From the NCBI RefSeq assembly GCF_019308285.1, contig NZ_WWEM01000035.1:217878-281877 (forward strand): a DNA stretch of 64,000 nt, given 5' to 3'. Source of the DNA: Flavobacterium quisquiliarum (lineage in GTDB: Bacteria > Bacteroidota > Bacteroidia > Flavobacteriales > Flavobacteriaceae). Under the pieces are notes generated by a model that was given only the letters and a program-made list of their open reading frames with translations, did not search any database and was not told the origin of the DNA. A program made the position numbers and the translations under genes. Every line of letters begins with the position of its first letter. Position 1 is the stretch's first letter. Positions 34,137 through 42,461 of this stretch are shown one piece after another.

Positions 34137-35156
34137 TTACTTTTTAGACTTCCAAATAAACCCATCCAACAAATAATGCGTAAACTGCGGAACGCTCAAC
34201 AAAGGAACTAACAAAATCTGCCAGCTAGAAAAATCAAAACTGCTAATCATTATGTTTTCATTCCAGACAAAAAACTCCCATAGAAATTCTTCCGAAAAGG
34301 CAATTAAAAGAAGAATTCCAATATAAATTAAAATGCCTTTGTATTGTTTTAAAAAAGACAAACGCCCTAATTCAGAGACTGATTTCCCATCAATTTCCCT
34401 AAAATAAACCAAAGCCATATATGGAATTCCATGCGAAACGACATTCAATAAAGTAAAAACCAAATCGTCATTAAAATATACAATTCCGAAATACCAAGAC
34501 AAAGCCGTTCCCAGAATAATGCTGTTTTTCGGAATATTAAAAAATCGATTTTGAATCGATTTCACAGCCGTATAAACTACATACAAAACCAAAATTCCGA
34601 TATAAACCCAAAACAGGATTTCGAGAATTCTTTGGTTTTCAAACCTGAAAAATTCATTTTCCACAAACCAGTTGAACTTTCGCTTGGACGAAAAAAACCA
34701 ATATAACATGGGATATCCAGTTGAAGCATAAATGGCGAGATTATCAATCCAAACCGAGATTTTTGTTTTCACTTCTTTTCTGGCATACAATCGCATAAAG
34801 CCGTATTGCTGTCTGATAAAATGAAAAACAGCCACATAAGCCAGAAACGACCAAAAAACTAAACTTCCAAAAGAGAACAGTATAATTCCGGTTACCAAAC
34901 AAATAATAGGCAACAGAACCAATCTTCTTTTCTGTTTCTGAAATTCATCAGCGACAAAATAAGTTTTGAATAATGTCGCGTAAACATGGGCGACATCAAT
35001 AAAAACAATTAAAAACAACCAAGTGTAAAAAGAATAATGCTCTTCAATCTGAGTAATATAATCCTGAAACAAAAAGATGATCGCCAATACAAAAAATGAC
35101 GGTCCAATGATAAAAGTTAAATCGGTTTTGGCTTTATGAATCCACGGTTGTTCCAT
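34137..35156 (-). CDS. Polytopic membrane protein with conserved-looking histidines
   Basis: I do not recognise this 339-residue protein. It has about eight to nine hydrophobic spans. Histidines and polar residues sit in or near spans (FIDVAHVYATLF, AVFHFIRQQYGFMRLYARK, LNVVSHGIPYMALVYFRE, VPQFTHYLLDGFIWKS). Such a spread of histidines could bind haem or metal, as in membrane desaturases or oxidases, but this is a guess. It is the last gene of the polyamine-type operon and overlaps the preceding FAD protein gene by 23 nt. Confidence 0.8.
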   Translation of the reverse strand: MEQPWIHKAKTDLTFIIGPSFFVLAIIFLFQDYITQIEEHYSFYTWLFLIVFIDVAHVYATLFKTYFVADEFQKQKRRLVLLPIICLVTGIILFSFGSLVFWSFLAYVAVFHFIRQQYGFMRLYARKEVKTKISVWIDNLAIYASTGYPMLYWFFSSKRKFNWFVENEFFRFENQRILEILFWVYIGILVLYVVYTAVKSIQNRFFNIPKNSIILGTALSWYFGIVYFNDDLVFTLLNVVSHGIPYMALVYFREIDGKSVSELGRLSFLKQYKGILIYIGILLLIAFSEEFLWEFFVWNENIMISSFDFSSWQILLVPLLSVPQFTHYLLDGFIWKSKK

Positions 35157-36762
35157 CTACAATTTCATTTACAACATTAATTCCCTGATGAAAAGCTTCT
35201 TCAAAAATCGAAATTCCTGATAAATCGCTATGAGCGAAATAAATCTTATTTTGAATATTTTGTTTGGCTTGTTTCTTCGCTTCACCAAAAATAAAACCTG
35301 GCGCAGGCGAAATCATTCCGTGTCCTAAAAGAAAAACTTCGACATCTTCTGTATATTCTTCAATATCCGGATGCGCCACTTTTAAATCGTTCAGCACAAA
35401 CTGTTTCCAATATTCTTTGTCTTTTTTATAAAGCTCTTTTCTTGTTTTCTTCAAATCGGCAGACGAAAAACTATAATAGTACGTAATGACTTTTTTATCC
35501 TGAACCTGATTCACGGTCTGATGCTGATCGTAAACATATCCCAAACCTTTTGCATCATAAATTACATTATCCCACGAAAGCGGAAAACTAAAATTGTCAA
35601 ACAAATCATTTACAACTAAAGTTGCCAAAAGCCAGGGCGTATAATGAAAATCTTTGGTAAACGCCTTTCTATCATTAATCAGATACTGATTTACAAATTG
35701 CGGAGAAGCCATTATCACTTTATTGGCAATAATTTCAACGGATGTTTTGTTTACGTCATCAAAAGCTTTTGCAATTACTTTATTGTTCTCGACTTTAACT
35801 TCATAAACCAAATGATTTTTCAGCGATTTATCTTTCGTATATTTTTTCAAATGATTGGCTAAACACGAATTCCCTTCCGGCCAAGTTAAAACGCTGTCGT
35901 GTTTTTCGGGTGTAGAATCCTGTTTTCTTCCAGCAAAATAATGAATTCCTGCCCAAGCCGAAACGTATTCAATTCCTAAACCAAAATCGTCTTTACAGCA
36001 ATAATCGATATAATTATATAAAGGTTCAGAAGTAAAATGATTGTCTGTAAACCATTGTTTCATAGTTATTTTATCTAAAGCTCTTGTCTTTTCGTCTTTA
36101 GAAGAAAGATGAAGCGGAATATCAAACAAATACTTCTGATCTTCGCCTTTGGCAGTTCTAAAAACATCCATTTTTTTGAAGAATTTCTCAAATTCCAAAT
36201 CGTCAGAAATCAAATTTCCTTCTTTTGGCACTACACCTTCCTGCCAATTGTTTTTGTAAAACAAACGTTCGTCTGGTGCAAAAGTCAGCTGTAATTCATC
36301 AAAAACAGGAAAACCTTTTTCATCATACTTTAAAATGATTTTTTCTTCTTCCAGAAATTGAAGCAATTCTTTATCCTGAAAATTAGGTAAAGGAAGATAA
36401 TGTGCTCCTAAAGGATATTTAGAGTATTTGTTTTCTCCGTTGGAAGAATTTCCTCCCAAATGATTTTCTAGTTCTACGATAAGAAAATCTGAAATTCCTT
36501 TTTTATGAAATTGTCGCGCGGCGCTTAAACCCGAAATTCCACCGCCAACGATTAAATACGGAATCTGGATTTGCTTAGTCGGTTTAGGAAAATCTTTAAT
36601 CCATAAACGATGTCCAAGCAAATGTTTAGTACCTAATAAACGAATCATCAAAACCGCAATTTTATCGGAACAAAACTGCAGAAACGGAACCGCAATTAAA
36701 GCAGTTCCTACTATTTTTATAAAACTCCTTCTGGATTTATTGCAGTTTTCCCCACTCTTCAT
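35134..36762 (-). CDS. FAD-dependent amine-oxidase-like protein with twin-arginine signal
   Basis: The 542-residue protein starts at the ATG at 36762. Its N-terminus has a twin-arginine-like signal (KSRRSFIKIVGTALIAVPFL), so it may be folded before export. A Rossmann FAD-binding motif follows (YLIVGGGISGLSAARQFHKKG, in part; ELENHLGGNSS), and the C-terminal end (FAHSDLSGISIFEEAFHQG) resembles flavin amine oxidases. Given the operon, a polyamine or polyamine-derived compound is a reasonable substrate guess. It overlaps the spermidine synthase gene by 26 nt. Confidence 0.82.
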   Translation of the reverse strand: MKSGENCNKSRRSFIKIVGTALIAVPFLQFCSDKIAVLMIRLLGTKHLLGHRLWIKDFPKPTKQIQIPYLIVGGGISGLSAARQFHKKGISDFLIVELENHLGGNSSNGENKYSKYPLGAHYLPLPNFQDKELLQFLEEEKIILKYDEKGFPVFDELQLTFAPDERLFYKNNWQEGVVPKEGNLISDDLEFEKFFKKMDVFRTAKGEDQKYLFDIPLHLSSKDEKTRALDKITMKQWFTDNHFTSEPLYNYIDYCCKDDFGLGIEYVSAWAGIHYFAGRKQDSTPEKHDSVLTWPEGNSCLANHLKKYTKDKSLKNHLVYEVKVENNKVIAKAFDDVNKTSVEIIANKVIMASPQFVNQYLINDRKAFTKDFHYTPWLLATLVVNDLFDNFSFPLSWDNVIYDAKGLGYVYDQHQTVNQVQDKKVITYYYSFSSADLKKTRKELYKKDKEYWKQFVLNDLKVAHPDIEEYTEDVEVFLLGHGMISPAPGFIFGEAKKQAKQNIQNKIYFAHSDLSGISIFEEAFHQGINVVNEIVDGTTVDS

Positions 36763-38257
36763 CAAAATAGCGTACTAAAATCTGGTTATCTAAACGATTG
36801 ATTTCGATTTGGTTTGAAATCATATCGTTGGTAAAATAATTGAATCGGTCGAATTGGTAATTGTAAAATTTCAATCCGTCAGCTTTTCGGTTTACGGTAT
36901 TAAAAGTCGTTCGAAAACCATTTATAGCAATCGTATAACCCCATTCTCCAAACGACGGAACATACACATGATACGCATCAACCTGAGGAAAAACCTGCAT
37001 GACTGTTTTATTGATACACCAAAAAGATTTCGGTGCAAAATAAGGCGATGTAGTTTGTATTACAACGGCTGCGTTAGGTTTTAAAATGGTTTTAATGGTT
37101 TGATAAAAATTAAGCGAATACAATTTCCCCAAACTATAATTAGAAGGATCTGGAAAATCGATTATCGCTACATCGTATTTTTCTTTGTTGTTTTTCGCCC
37201 AAATATAAGCGTCGGTATTAATTACGGTAACTTTAGGATTATTCAACGAGTTCTGATTGAAATTCGTCAATACCGAATTGGTTTTGAACAATTTGGTCAT
37301 TCCTTCGTCCAAATCGACCAAAGTTACTTTCTTAACGTCTTTATATTTCAGGATTTCACGAACGGCAAGCCCGTCTCCGCCGCCTAAAACCAAAACATTT
37401 TCGACACTTTTTGCCATCGACATTGCAGGATGAACTAAAGCCTCGTGGTAACGATATTCGTCGGCAGAACTAAATTGTAAGTTGTTATTCAAATAAAGTC
37501 TGTAATCGCTTTTATTGTGCGTTAAAACAATACGCTGATACGGAGTTGAATTGGTATAAATGATATTTTCTCCGTACAATTTCCCTTCTGAATACGCGAG
37601 AATATCATTCGAAAAAATAAAAAAGACCAGTAATAGCACAAAAGAAAAAATGGCTTTTGCTCTTAATAAAGAAGGTTTTTTTAATTCTCTTTTCAATAAA
37701 AAACATAATGCAATAGCAATACTGACATTGATCATTCCGAAGAAAAGAGAAGTTCCCATAATGCCTAATTTTGGCACTAAAACCAACGGAAATAAGATCG
37801 ATGCCAAAAGTGCTCCGATATAATCAAACGTAAAAACATTCGAAACCAAGTCTTTAAACTCGACTCTGTCTTTTAGAATATTCATTAAAAGCGGAATCTC
37901 TAATCCGACCAAAAAACCGGTTACGAAAACAAATAAATATAGAATGAATTGAAAAGAACCTACACTTTCAAAAAGCAGAAACAAAACCACCGAACTTAAA
38001 CCGCCGATAAGTCCAACCAGAATTTCGATTTCTACAAAAGTATTGAGCAGATTCTTATTGAAAAACTTCGAGAAAAAAGAGCCTATACCCATCGAAAACA
38101 GGTACACGCCAATAATAAATGAAAACTGTTTTACCGAATCGCCTAATAAATAACTCGCCAAAGTTCCCGCAACCAATTCATAAATAAGACCGCAAGTGGC
38201 AATTATAAATACAGCGAAAAGTAAAAGAAATTCAAACCTAAGAAACTTTTTACCCAT
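36737..38257 (-). CDS. speE: Membrane-bound spermidine-synthase-like aminopropyltransferase
   Basis: This 506-residue protein starts at the ATG at 38257; the alternative is a GTG four codons upstream. Six or seven membrane spans fill residues 8-215 (LLLFAVFIIATCGLIYELVA, FVTGFLVGLEIPLL). The C-terminal half is a spermidine synthase domain: SAM/dcSAM-binding VLVLGGGDGLAVREILKY and VTLVDLDEG, and active-site region AIIDFPDPSNYSLGKLYS. It should move aminopropyl groups from decarboxylated SAM to an amine acceptor. The upstream speD makes that donor. The start overlaps the DUF350 stop by 8 nt. Confidence 0.9.
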   Translation of the reverse strand: MGKKFLRFEFLLLFAVFIIATCGLIYELVAGTLASYLLGDSVKQFSFIIGVYLFSMGIGSFFSKFFNKNLLNTFVEIEILVGLIGGLSSVVLFLLFESVGSFQFILYLFVFVTGFLVGLEIPLLMNILKDRVEFKDLVSNVFTFDYIGALLASILFPLVLVPKLGIMGTSLFFGMINVSIAIALCFLLKRELKKPSLLRAKAIFSFVLLLVFFIFSNDILAYSEGKLYGENIIYTNSTPYQRIVLTHNKSDYRLYLNNNLQFSSADEYRYHEALVHPAMSMAKSVENVLVLGGGDGLAVREILKYKDVKKVTLVDLDEGMTKLFKTNSVLTNFNQNSLNNPKVTVINTDAYIWAKNNKEKYDVAIIDFPDPSNYSLGKLYSLNFYQTIKTILKPNAAVVIQTTSPYFAPKSFWCINKTVMQVFPQVDAYHVYVPSFGEWGYTIAINGFRTTFNTVNRKADGLKFYNYQFDRFNYFTNDMISNQIEINRLDNQILVRYFDEEWGKLQ

Positions 38258-38465
38258 GAATTGCTGCACTAATAATCATGGAAATTCCAATGATAAACGC
38301 TGCCAAAACAATTGCAACAGCAACATTACTTTTTTCTGTAACTTCTTTCCAGGTATTTTCTGGAGTCAGTTTTTCGATAATAAAATAGCCTACTAACAAA
38401 ATGGCAATTCCTAAAATAGAATAGATAATAGAATTTACTATTGGCTGAGCGTGAATTAATTCCAT
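38250..38465 (-). CDS. DUF350 family small membrane protein
   Basis: The 71-residue protein has two hydrophobic spans (IIYSILGIAILLVGYFIIE and VAVAIVLAAFIIGISMIISA) and matches the DUF350/YjfL pattern (EKSNVAVAIVLAAFIIG). DUF350 genes often sit with membrane spermidine synthase and DUF4178 genes in bacterial envelope-stress clusters, as here. The molecular function is unknown. Confidence 0.85.
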   Translation of the reverse strand: MELIHAQPIVNSIIYSILGIAILLVGYFIIEKLTPENTWKEVTEKSNVAVAIVLAAFIIGISMIISAAIHG

Positions 38466-38477
38466 AATTGATTGTTT

Positions 38478-38663
38478 TTATTTGTGGTAAAAATGATTAT
38501 AAGATGAACGGCTTCCGCTCGTTGTGGATCTGTAGTTTTCTGTAGTTTCGCAATCACAGATTCGGTTTCCGGCAAGAGCAAAATATATATAAACGCCAAA
38601 GCAAAAGAAACCAATTGCCAGTGGTGCCCAATTATTTGCAAAAAAATCAGATATTCTATTCAT
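38478..38663 (-). CDS. Small single-span membrane protein
   Basis: This 61-residue protein has one span (WAPLAIGFFCFGVYIYFALA) followed by a short Cys/Thr/Ser-rich polar tail (RICDCETTENYRSTTSGSRS). I do not recognise it. It is 12 nt upstream of the DUF350 gene and 6 nt downstream of DUF4178, so it is part of the operon. An overlapping frame with a non-ATG start was rejected. Confidence 0.75.
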   Translation of the reverse strand: MNRISDFFANNWAPLAIGFFCFGVYIYFALAGNRICDCETTENYRSTTSGSRSSYNHFYHK

Positions 38664-38669
38664 AGTAAT

Positions 38670-39896
38670 TTAGTCAAAATTAGAGTAGGAACTGTCTGCC
38701 CATCTATTCCTTTCAAATTGGTTTTTGAAATATCGTATTATAAAATAAAGTGCAATCATCCCAATAATAACCAGCCATACATTTCGATTCGAAGGCTGAT
38801 TCCAGACTACGCTTACGTTCATTGTACTGGTCGAAAAATCTTCCGGAGCTTTCATTGGTGTAATCGAAAGATGGTATTTTCCGGCTTTTACACCGCAGAT
38901 ATTAAATTTCTCGGACTGACTTCCTTCTGTCCACGATTCTCCTTCAGAAGTACCATAATAATATTCTATGTCTTTATTGGCATAAGTTTCATCACCATTA
39001 TCTTCATTAATCAAAGCGATGTTTAAGTTCGCCCATGAATTAAGTACAGCTGTCGAAACCTTAATCGTCATAGGAGCCGAAGCACCATTGAGCACAAACG
39101 ACGGAGTAGTCATTTCTTTATTATTAAATTCATTGAATTTAATCGCGCTGTTAAACACATTTTGCTCCACCTGATCTTTATAAATATACCAGTTGGCCGT
39201 AAGAATCAACAAAGCAAAAAGACAGAAAATAATAGCCGTATTTCTCAAGTCAAAACGAGAAGGCTGAATCATACCGACTCCAGACTGATAAGGCATTGTT
39301 CTTTTAGGAAAAGCTTTTTTGATAACACTTTTCCTCACATATTCTCCATGAAAAGCCGTTTGCACGTTGTTCATCTTTTCAACAGAAATAATAAACGGCG
39401 GATTTATAAATTCAGCCAGATGAATTAATTTGCCTGGAAGTTCAAAATCAAAAAAACCTTGGGCATCTATAATTTGAGCATCCGAATGCTCAAACAAATC
39501 GTAGCTTACGTCATCATGCTTTAGGACTTTAACGCCCTTTCTCAGTTGATCGATCTTTTCCATTTCGGTAAGCATCATCCAATGCCCGTTTGAAACAGAA
39601 AGATATAAAAATTCCTTAGCTTCATTCTGCAATATAAATTCATTCCAGGTATAATCCGGATGAACTTTTTTCTTCAATATACCCGTAACCTTATACTCGC
39701 TTCCATTCAAAAATCCAACATCGCCAAGTTCCAGCGGATAATCTTTGAGTATATTACTGTATTTATTTTTTCGTCGAAAATGTCCTTCGTTGTCACGAGC
39801 ATACAAACTATGACATTTCGGGCACACAAAATTGACTACTTCAAAACCAACCTCTAATTCGGTTTCTGTATTACAATCGTAACAAGGAATCTTCAT
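38670..39896 (-). CDS. DUF4178 membrane protein with N-terminal zinc ribbon
   Basis: The 408-residue protein begins with a two-pair zinc ribbon (CYDCNTE and CPKCHSLY). A DUF4178 module follows at about residues 55-190 (LELGDVGFLNGSEYKVTGI, WNEFILQNEAKEFLYLSVSN). It has membrane spans at about 220-240 and 380-400 with a beta-rich domain between them. DUF4178 proteins are typical partners of speD/DUF350 genes. The precise role is unknown; a regulator or scaffold of the enzyme group is plausible. Confidence 0.85.
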   Translation of the reverse strand: MKIPCYDCNTETELEVGFEVVNFVCPKCHSLYARDNEGHFRRKNKYSNILKDYPLELGDVGFLNGSEYKVTGILKKKVHPDYTWNEFILQNEAKEFLYLSVSNGHWMMLTEMEKIDQLRKGVKVLKHDDVSYDLFEHSDAQIIDAQGFFDFELPGKLIHLAEFINPPFIISVEKMNNVQTAFHGEYVRKSVIKKAFPKRTMPYQSGVGMIQPSRFDLRNTAIIFCLFALLILTANWYIYKDQVEQNVFNSAIKFNEFNNKEMTTPSFVLNGASAPMTIKVSTAVLNSWANLNIALINEDNGDETYANKDIEYYYGTSEGESWTEGSQSEKFNICGVKAGKYHLSITPMKAPEDFSTSTMNVSVVWNQPSNRNVWLVIIGMIALYFIIRYFKNQFERNRWADSSYSNFD

Positions 39897-39899
39897 ATC

Positions 39900-40262
39900 T
39901 TATCGGTTAATTTCAAAATCTTTAATAATCTCAGCATCAAAATAGGCAATATAATCGGCCATTACAGCGCGCACTTTATCCGAATTATCCTGAAGATAAT
40001 TACACAAATAAACATCCAAAGTCAACTGATTGTATTCTGGCCAAGTATGTATGCAAATATGCGATTCCTTAAGACAGTATGAAATTGTAAAACTATCGTT
40101 ATCAAAGTTATGTACCACTGCACCAACCTTCTCCAATTCATATTTTTCTAAAATGGAATTGGTAACCGCAACAAAACCATTACTGTTGGTAAGCTTCGAA
40201 ATTTCGGCGACATGTAAAGTAACCAGTTTATGCAATCCAGGCGAATAATGAGGTAAATCCAT
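39900..40262 (-). CDS. speD: S-adenosylmethionine decarboxylase proenzyme
   Basis: The enzyme makes decarboxylated SAM, the aminopropyl donor for polyamines. I start at the ATG at 40262, giving 120 residues, the normal size; the open frame upstream begins with GTG and is not family-like. The self-cleavage site is Glu66-Ser67 in KESHICIHTWPEY, where Ser67 becomes the pyruvoyl group. His72 and Cys87 (LDVYLC) lie where the conserved catalytic residues are expected. It is the first gene of the seven-gene operon. Confidence 0.93.
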   Translation of the reverse strand: MDLPHYSPGLHKLVTLHVAEISKLTNSNGFVAVTNSILEKYELEKVGAVVHNFDNDSFTISYCLKESHICIHTWPEYNQLTLDVYLCNYLQDNSDKVRAVMADYIAYFDAEIIKDFEINR

Positions 40263-40386
40263 CAAGTTATTTATATTACTCAGAAGCCAAATATATAATA
40301 TTTCCAGAATAAAATAATGTGGGAAACCGTATTTAAGCACAACTTTTTAGAACTATATCTTTGTGGATTTTTTCTTTTTTTAGGGA

Positions 40387-40495
40387 GCAGAAAAACTCGT
40401 TTTCGAAAGCACCTTTAGTCCCGCTATCCACTATATCTTTTGTTCTGAACCCCAGAACAAAAGGATACCGTTCCTATCGGGGCTAGATTAGAAGT
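40387..40495. repeat. Covarying stem-loop repeat, copy 2
   Basis: This copy has the same orientation and flanks as copy 1 at 34001. The inner stem is CTTTTGTTCTG (40437-40447) with CAGAACAAAAG (40453-40463) around the same AACCC loop. Relative to copy 1, six base pairs differ and pairing is kept throughout. It lies between the 113-residue gene (3' end) and speD. Confidence 0.85.
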
Positions 40496-40503
40496 TTTCG
40501 TTT

Positions 40504-40845
40504 CTATTTGTAGTTTTCAAAATCAACTTCAACTTTTTCAAACAGTTCCGACTTTTCTAAAATCGAATTAATCTTAACCAAAACATCTTGATTATCGTCG
40601 GCTATTATAAAAGCAAAACCCCAAATATCTTTTGAAATGGTAAATTTTCCCACTTCAGAATCATACGTTATTAAAACTTCATCATTCATCCATAAATCCA
40701 GAATATCAATCATTTTAGGTTTAATTTCCTTTATTGCAACCATCAAATCAGAAATAAAATTTTCGTTTTCAGCACCGCTAAAAATAGCTATTAAAAGTTC
40801 TTTGGATTGATAACCGGGACGAAAATGGTATTGATATCGACTCAT
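40504..40845 (-). CDS. Hypothetical protein
   Basis: The 113-residue soluble protein is of mixed alpha/beta character (YQYHFRPGYQSKELLIAIFS, WGFAFIIADDNQDVLVKINS) and has no signal peptide. I do not recognise it. Its start overlaps the stop of the upstream lipoprotein gene by one base, so the two are translationally coupled. Confidence 0.75.
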   Translation of the reverse strand: MSRYQYHFRPGYQSKELLIAIFSGAENENFISDLMVAIKEIKPKMIDILDLWMNDEVLITYDSEVGKFTISKDIWGFAFIIADDNQDVLVKINSILEKSELFEKVEVDFENYK

Positions 40846-41426
40846 TATTTTTCAATACGTTTATAATGATAACCCAAATTATAATCGGACCCAGCCCAAA
40901 AAAGAAACAAAATCGCCCCTGAATTATCATAAGCATAATTCACCAAAAGTCCGTTATCTTTTGCGAGTCCAATTCGGGTTTTGTAATTGGTATAACCACC
41001 AGCAAGATACGGAATACCATTTCGTTTTAAATATCTATTGTCAAGATAGAAAAGTCCTTTTTTTAGTTTTCCTCCCACTTCAAAACTTTCTATTTCCACA
41101 TTGTCTTTTTTCGTGGTAAATTTTAACTTGTTTCCACTAATAAACTTTATATCAACCAAATAAACTCCAAAATCACTTTGTTTTGTCTCTTTAAACGAGA
41201 CAAAATAGTTGAGATCACGTCTTACCTTAGAATCTTGAGAATTTATCAATTCTGCACTTCCTTTTTTGTTATATCGTAAATCAGGAAACAGCTCATAAGT
41301 CCCTTCCAATTTCGACAAATCATTTTCTGATAAATTCTCCTTATTATCTTTAACCATTTTATCTGAAAAAGAGGCGCAGGAAGAAAAAAGTAAAAAGCTT
41401 AAAAAGGCATATAGAATTGATTTCAT
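40845..41426 (-). CDS. Hypothetical lipoprotein
   Basis: The 193-residue product has a signal peptide and lipobox (LLFSSC). The mature part is beta-rich (SKLEGTYELFPDLRYNKKG, NKLKFTTKKDNVEIESFEV) and may form a lipocalin-like barrel, but no family is recognised. It is in a two-gene unit with the downstream 113-residue protein. Confidence 0.75.
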   Translation of the reverse strand: MKSILYAFLSFLLFSSCASFSDKMVKDNKENLSENDLSKLEGTYELFPDLRYNKKGSAELINSQDSKVRRDLNYFVSFKETKQSDFGVYLVDIKFISGNKLKFTTKKDNVEIESFEVGGKLKKGLFYLDNRYLKRNGIPYLAGGYTNYKTRIGLAKDNGLLVNYAYDNSGAILFLFWAGSDYNLGYHYKRIEK

Positions 41427-41626
41427 ACTCTTTAAAATAAGATTATACTACCAATTTAGAGTTTATTTTTCAATAATCAATTCTTCTTTTTATAATCGTG
41501 CTTTTTACACTTTGTAGTTTTTTTATTGCAAACTATTTTTTATCTTGGTAAAAGTCAAAATATACTTTTAGTACCTCTATTCTATTTTTTCAACAGTAAA
41601 AATTACCTAAATCAAGGACTTTAGTT

Positions 41627-42334
41627 ATGAAAAATAAAATTTTAATTTCATTAAACTTACTATTACTAATGAGCTGCAGCCCAAAATCACAGGATTTATC
41701 CACTATAGATTTCAACAAAAGTGCCAAAACCTATCTCGACGGACTTTCCTTTTCTTCCAAAACAGAACAAAAAGGACATTATGAAGCTGTTGTTAATGGA
41801 GAAGATGCCAGTCTAAATTTAGTAGACAAAGGAGAAAAGTCTACCAATTATGTCTTTATGGGCGAAAAAAATACCGTACAGCTTAACTACGGAGGAATTC
41901 CAATAAATGATGTTATGGGAACGGCAATAACTGTTTACGATAATAAAATTGCTTTTATGAGAATCAATCCAAAAAACGATCAAAGCATTGTTCTTTTCGA
42001 TTTTCTCAGGAAAAAACTGGGCAATCCAACCGAAATTGTAAAGAGCGAAAACACGCCATATAACGAAATCGATAAGTCGCAAAAACTTCTTTTGGAGAAA
42101 CTGCCTAACGAAACCAAAAAGATAAAAGATGATTTCGATGATTATTATATTACCTATCCCGAGCATTTTATTTGGACTAAAGGCGATACGATTTATCAAC
42201 TAACATTTTCTCCAACCGGAAATTATGTGAGCAGTCAGCTGGTTGTGATTTCAAAGAAAGCATTCAAAGACAGAATTATTATGGGATATCATGCTCCAGA
42301 TAAGGATCCTGTTTTAGCGAAGTATCTTAATTAA
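41627..42334 (+). CDS. Hypothetical lipoprotein
   Basis: The 235-residue product has a signal peptide and lipobox (LLLMSCS). The rest is soluble alpha/beta (GIPINDVMGTAITVYDNKIA, YYITYPEHFIWTKGDTIYQL). I do not recognise the family. It is a single gene followed by a terminator next to a tRNA. Confidence 0.72.
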   Translation: MKNKILISLNLLLLMSCSPKSQDLSTIDFNKSAKTYLDGLSFSSKTEQKGHYEAVVNGEDASLNLVDKGEKSTNYVFMGEKNTVQLNYGGIPINDVMGTAITVYDNKIAFMRINPKNDQSIVLFDFLRKKLGNPTEIVKSENTPYNEIDKSQKLLLEKLPNETKKIKDDFDDYYITYPEHFIWTKGDTIYQLTFSPTGNYVSSQLVVISKKAFKDRIIMGYHAPDKDPVLAKYLN

Positions 42335-42340
42335 AAACAA

Positions 42341-42367
42341 AAAATGCTCCCGTAATAGGAGCATTTT
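42341..42367. terminator. Bidirectional terminator
   Basis: AAAATGCTCC (42341-42350) pairs perfectly with GGAGCATTTT (42358-42367). It serves the lipoprotein gene on the plus strand and the tRNA-Ser on the minus strand. Confidence 0.8.
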
Positions 42368-42374
42368 ATTTCAG

Positions 42375-42461
42375 CAGAAAGGAAGGGATTCGAACCCTCG
42401 ATACAGTTACCCATATACTAGCTTTCCAGGCTAGCTCCTTAAACTACTCGGACACCTTTCT
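42375..42461 (-). tRNA. tRNA-Ser(GGA), copy 1
   Basis: An 87-nt class II tRNA. The 7-bp acceptor stem is AGAAAGG/CCTTTCT, and the anticodon arm GCTAGC-CTGGAAA-GCTAGT gives anticodon GGA. It has a long variable arm and a TTCGAAT T-loop. CCA is not encoded. It differs from copy 2 at one D-arm base (A here, G there). The stop codon of the RhuM gene follows its 5' end directly. Confidence 0.93.

Noticed and set aside
38456..38641. 61-codon minus-strand ORF overlapping the small membrane protein gene
   Set aside because: It starts with a non-ATG codon and is a frame shadow of the ATG-started gene at 38478-38663, whose spacing fits the operon.
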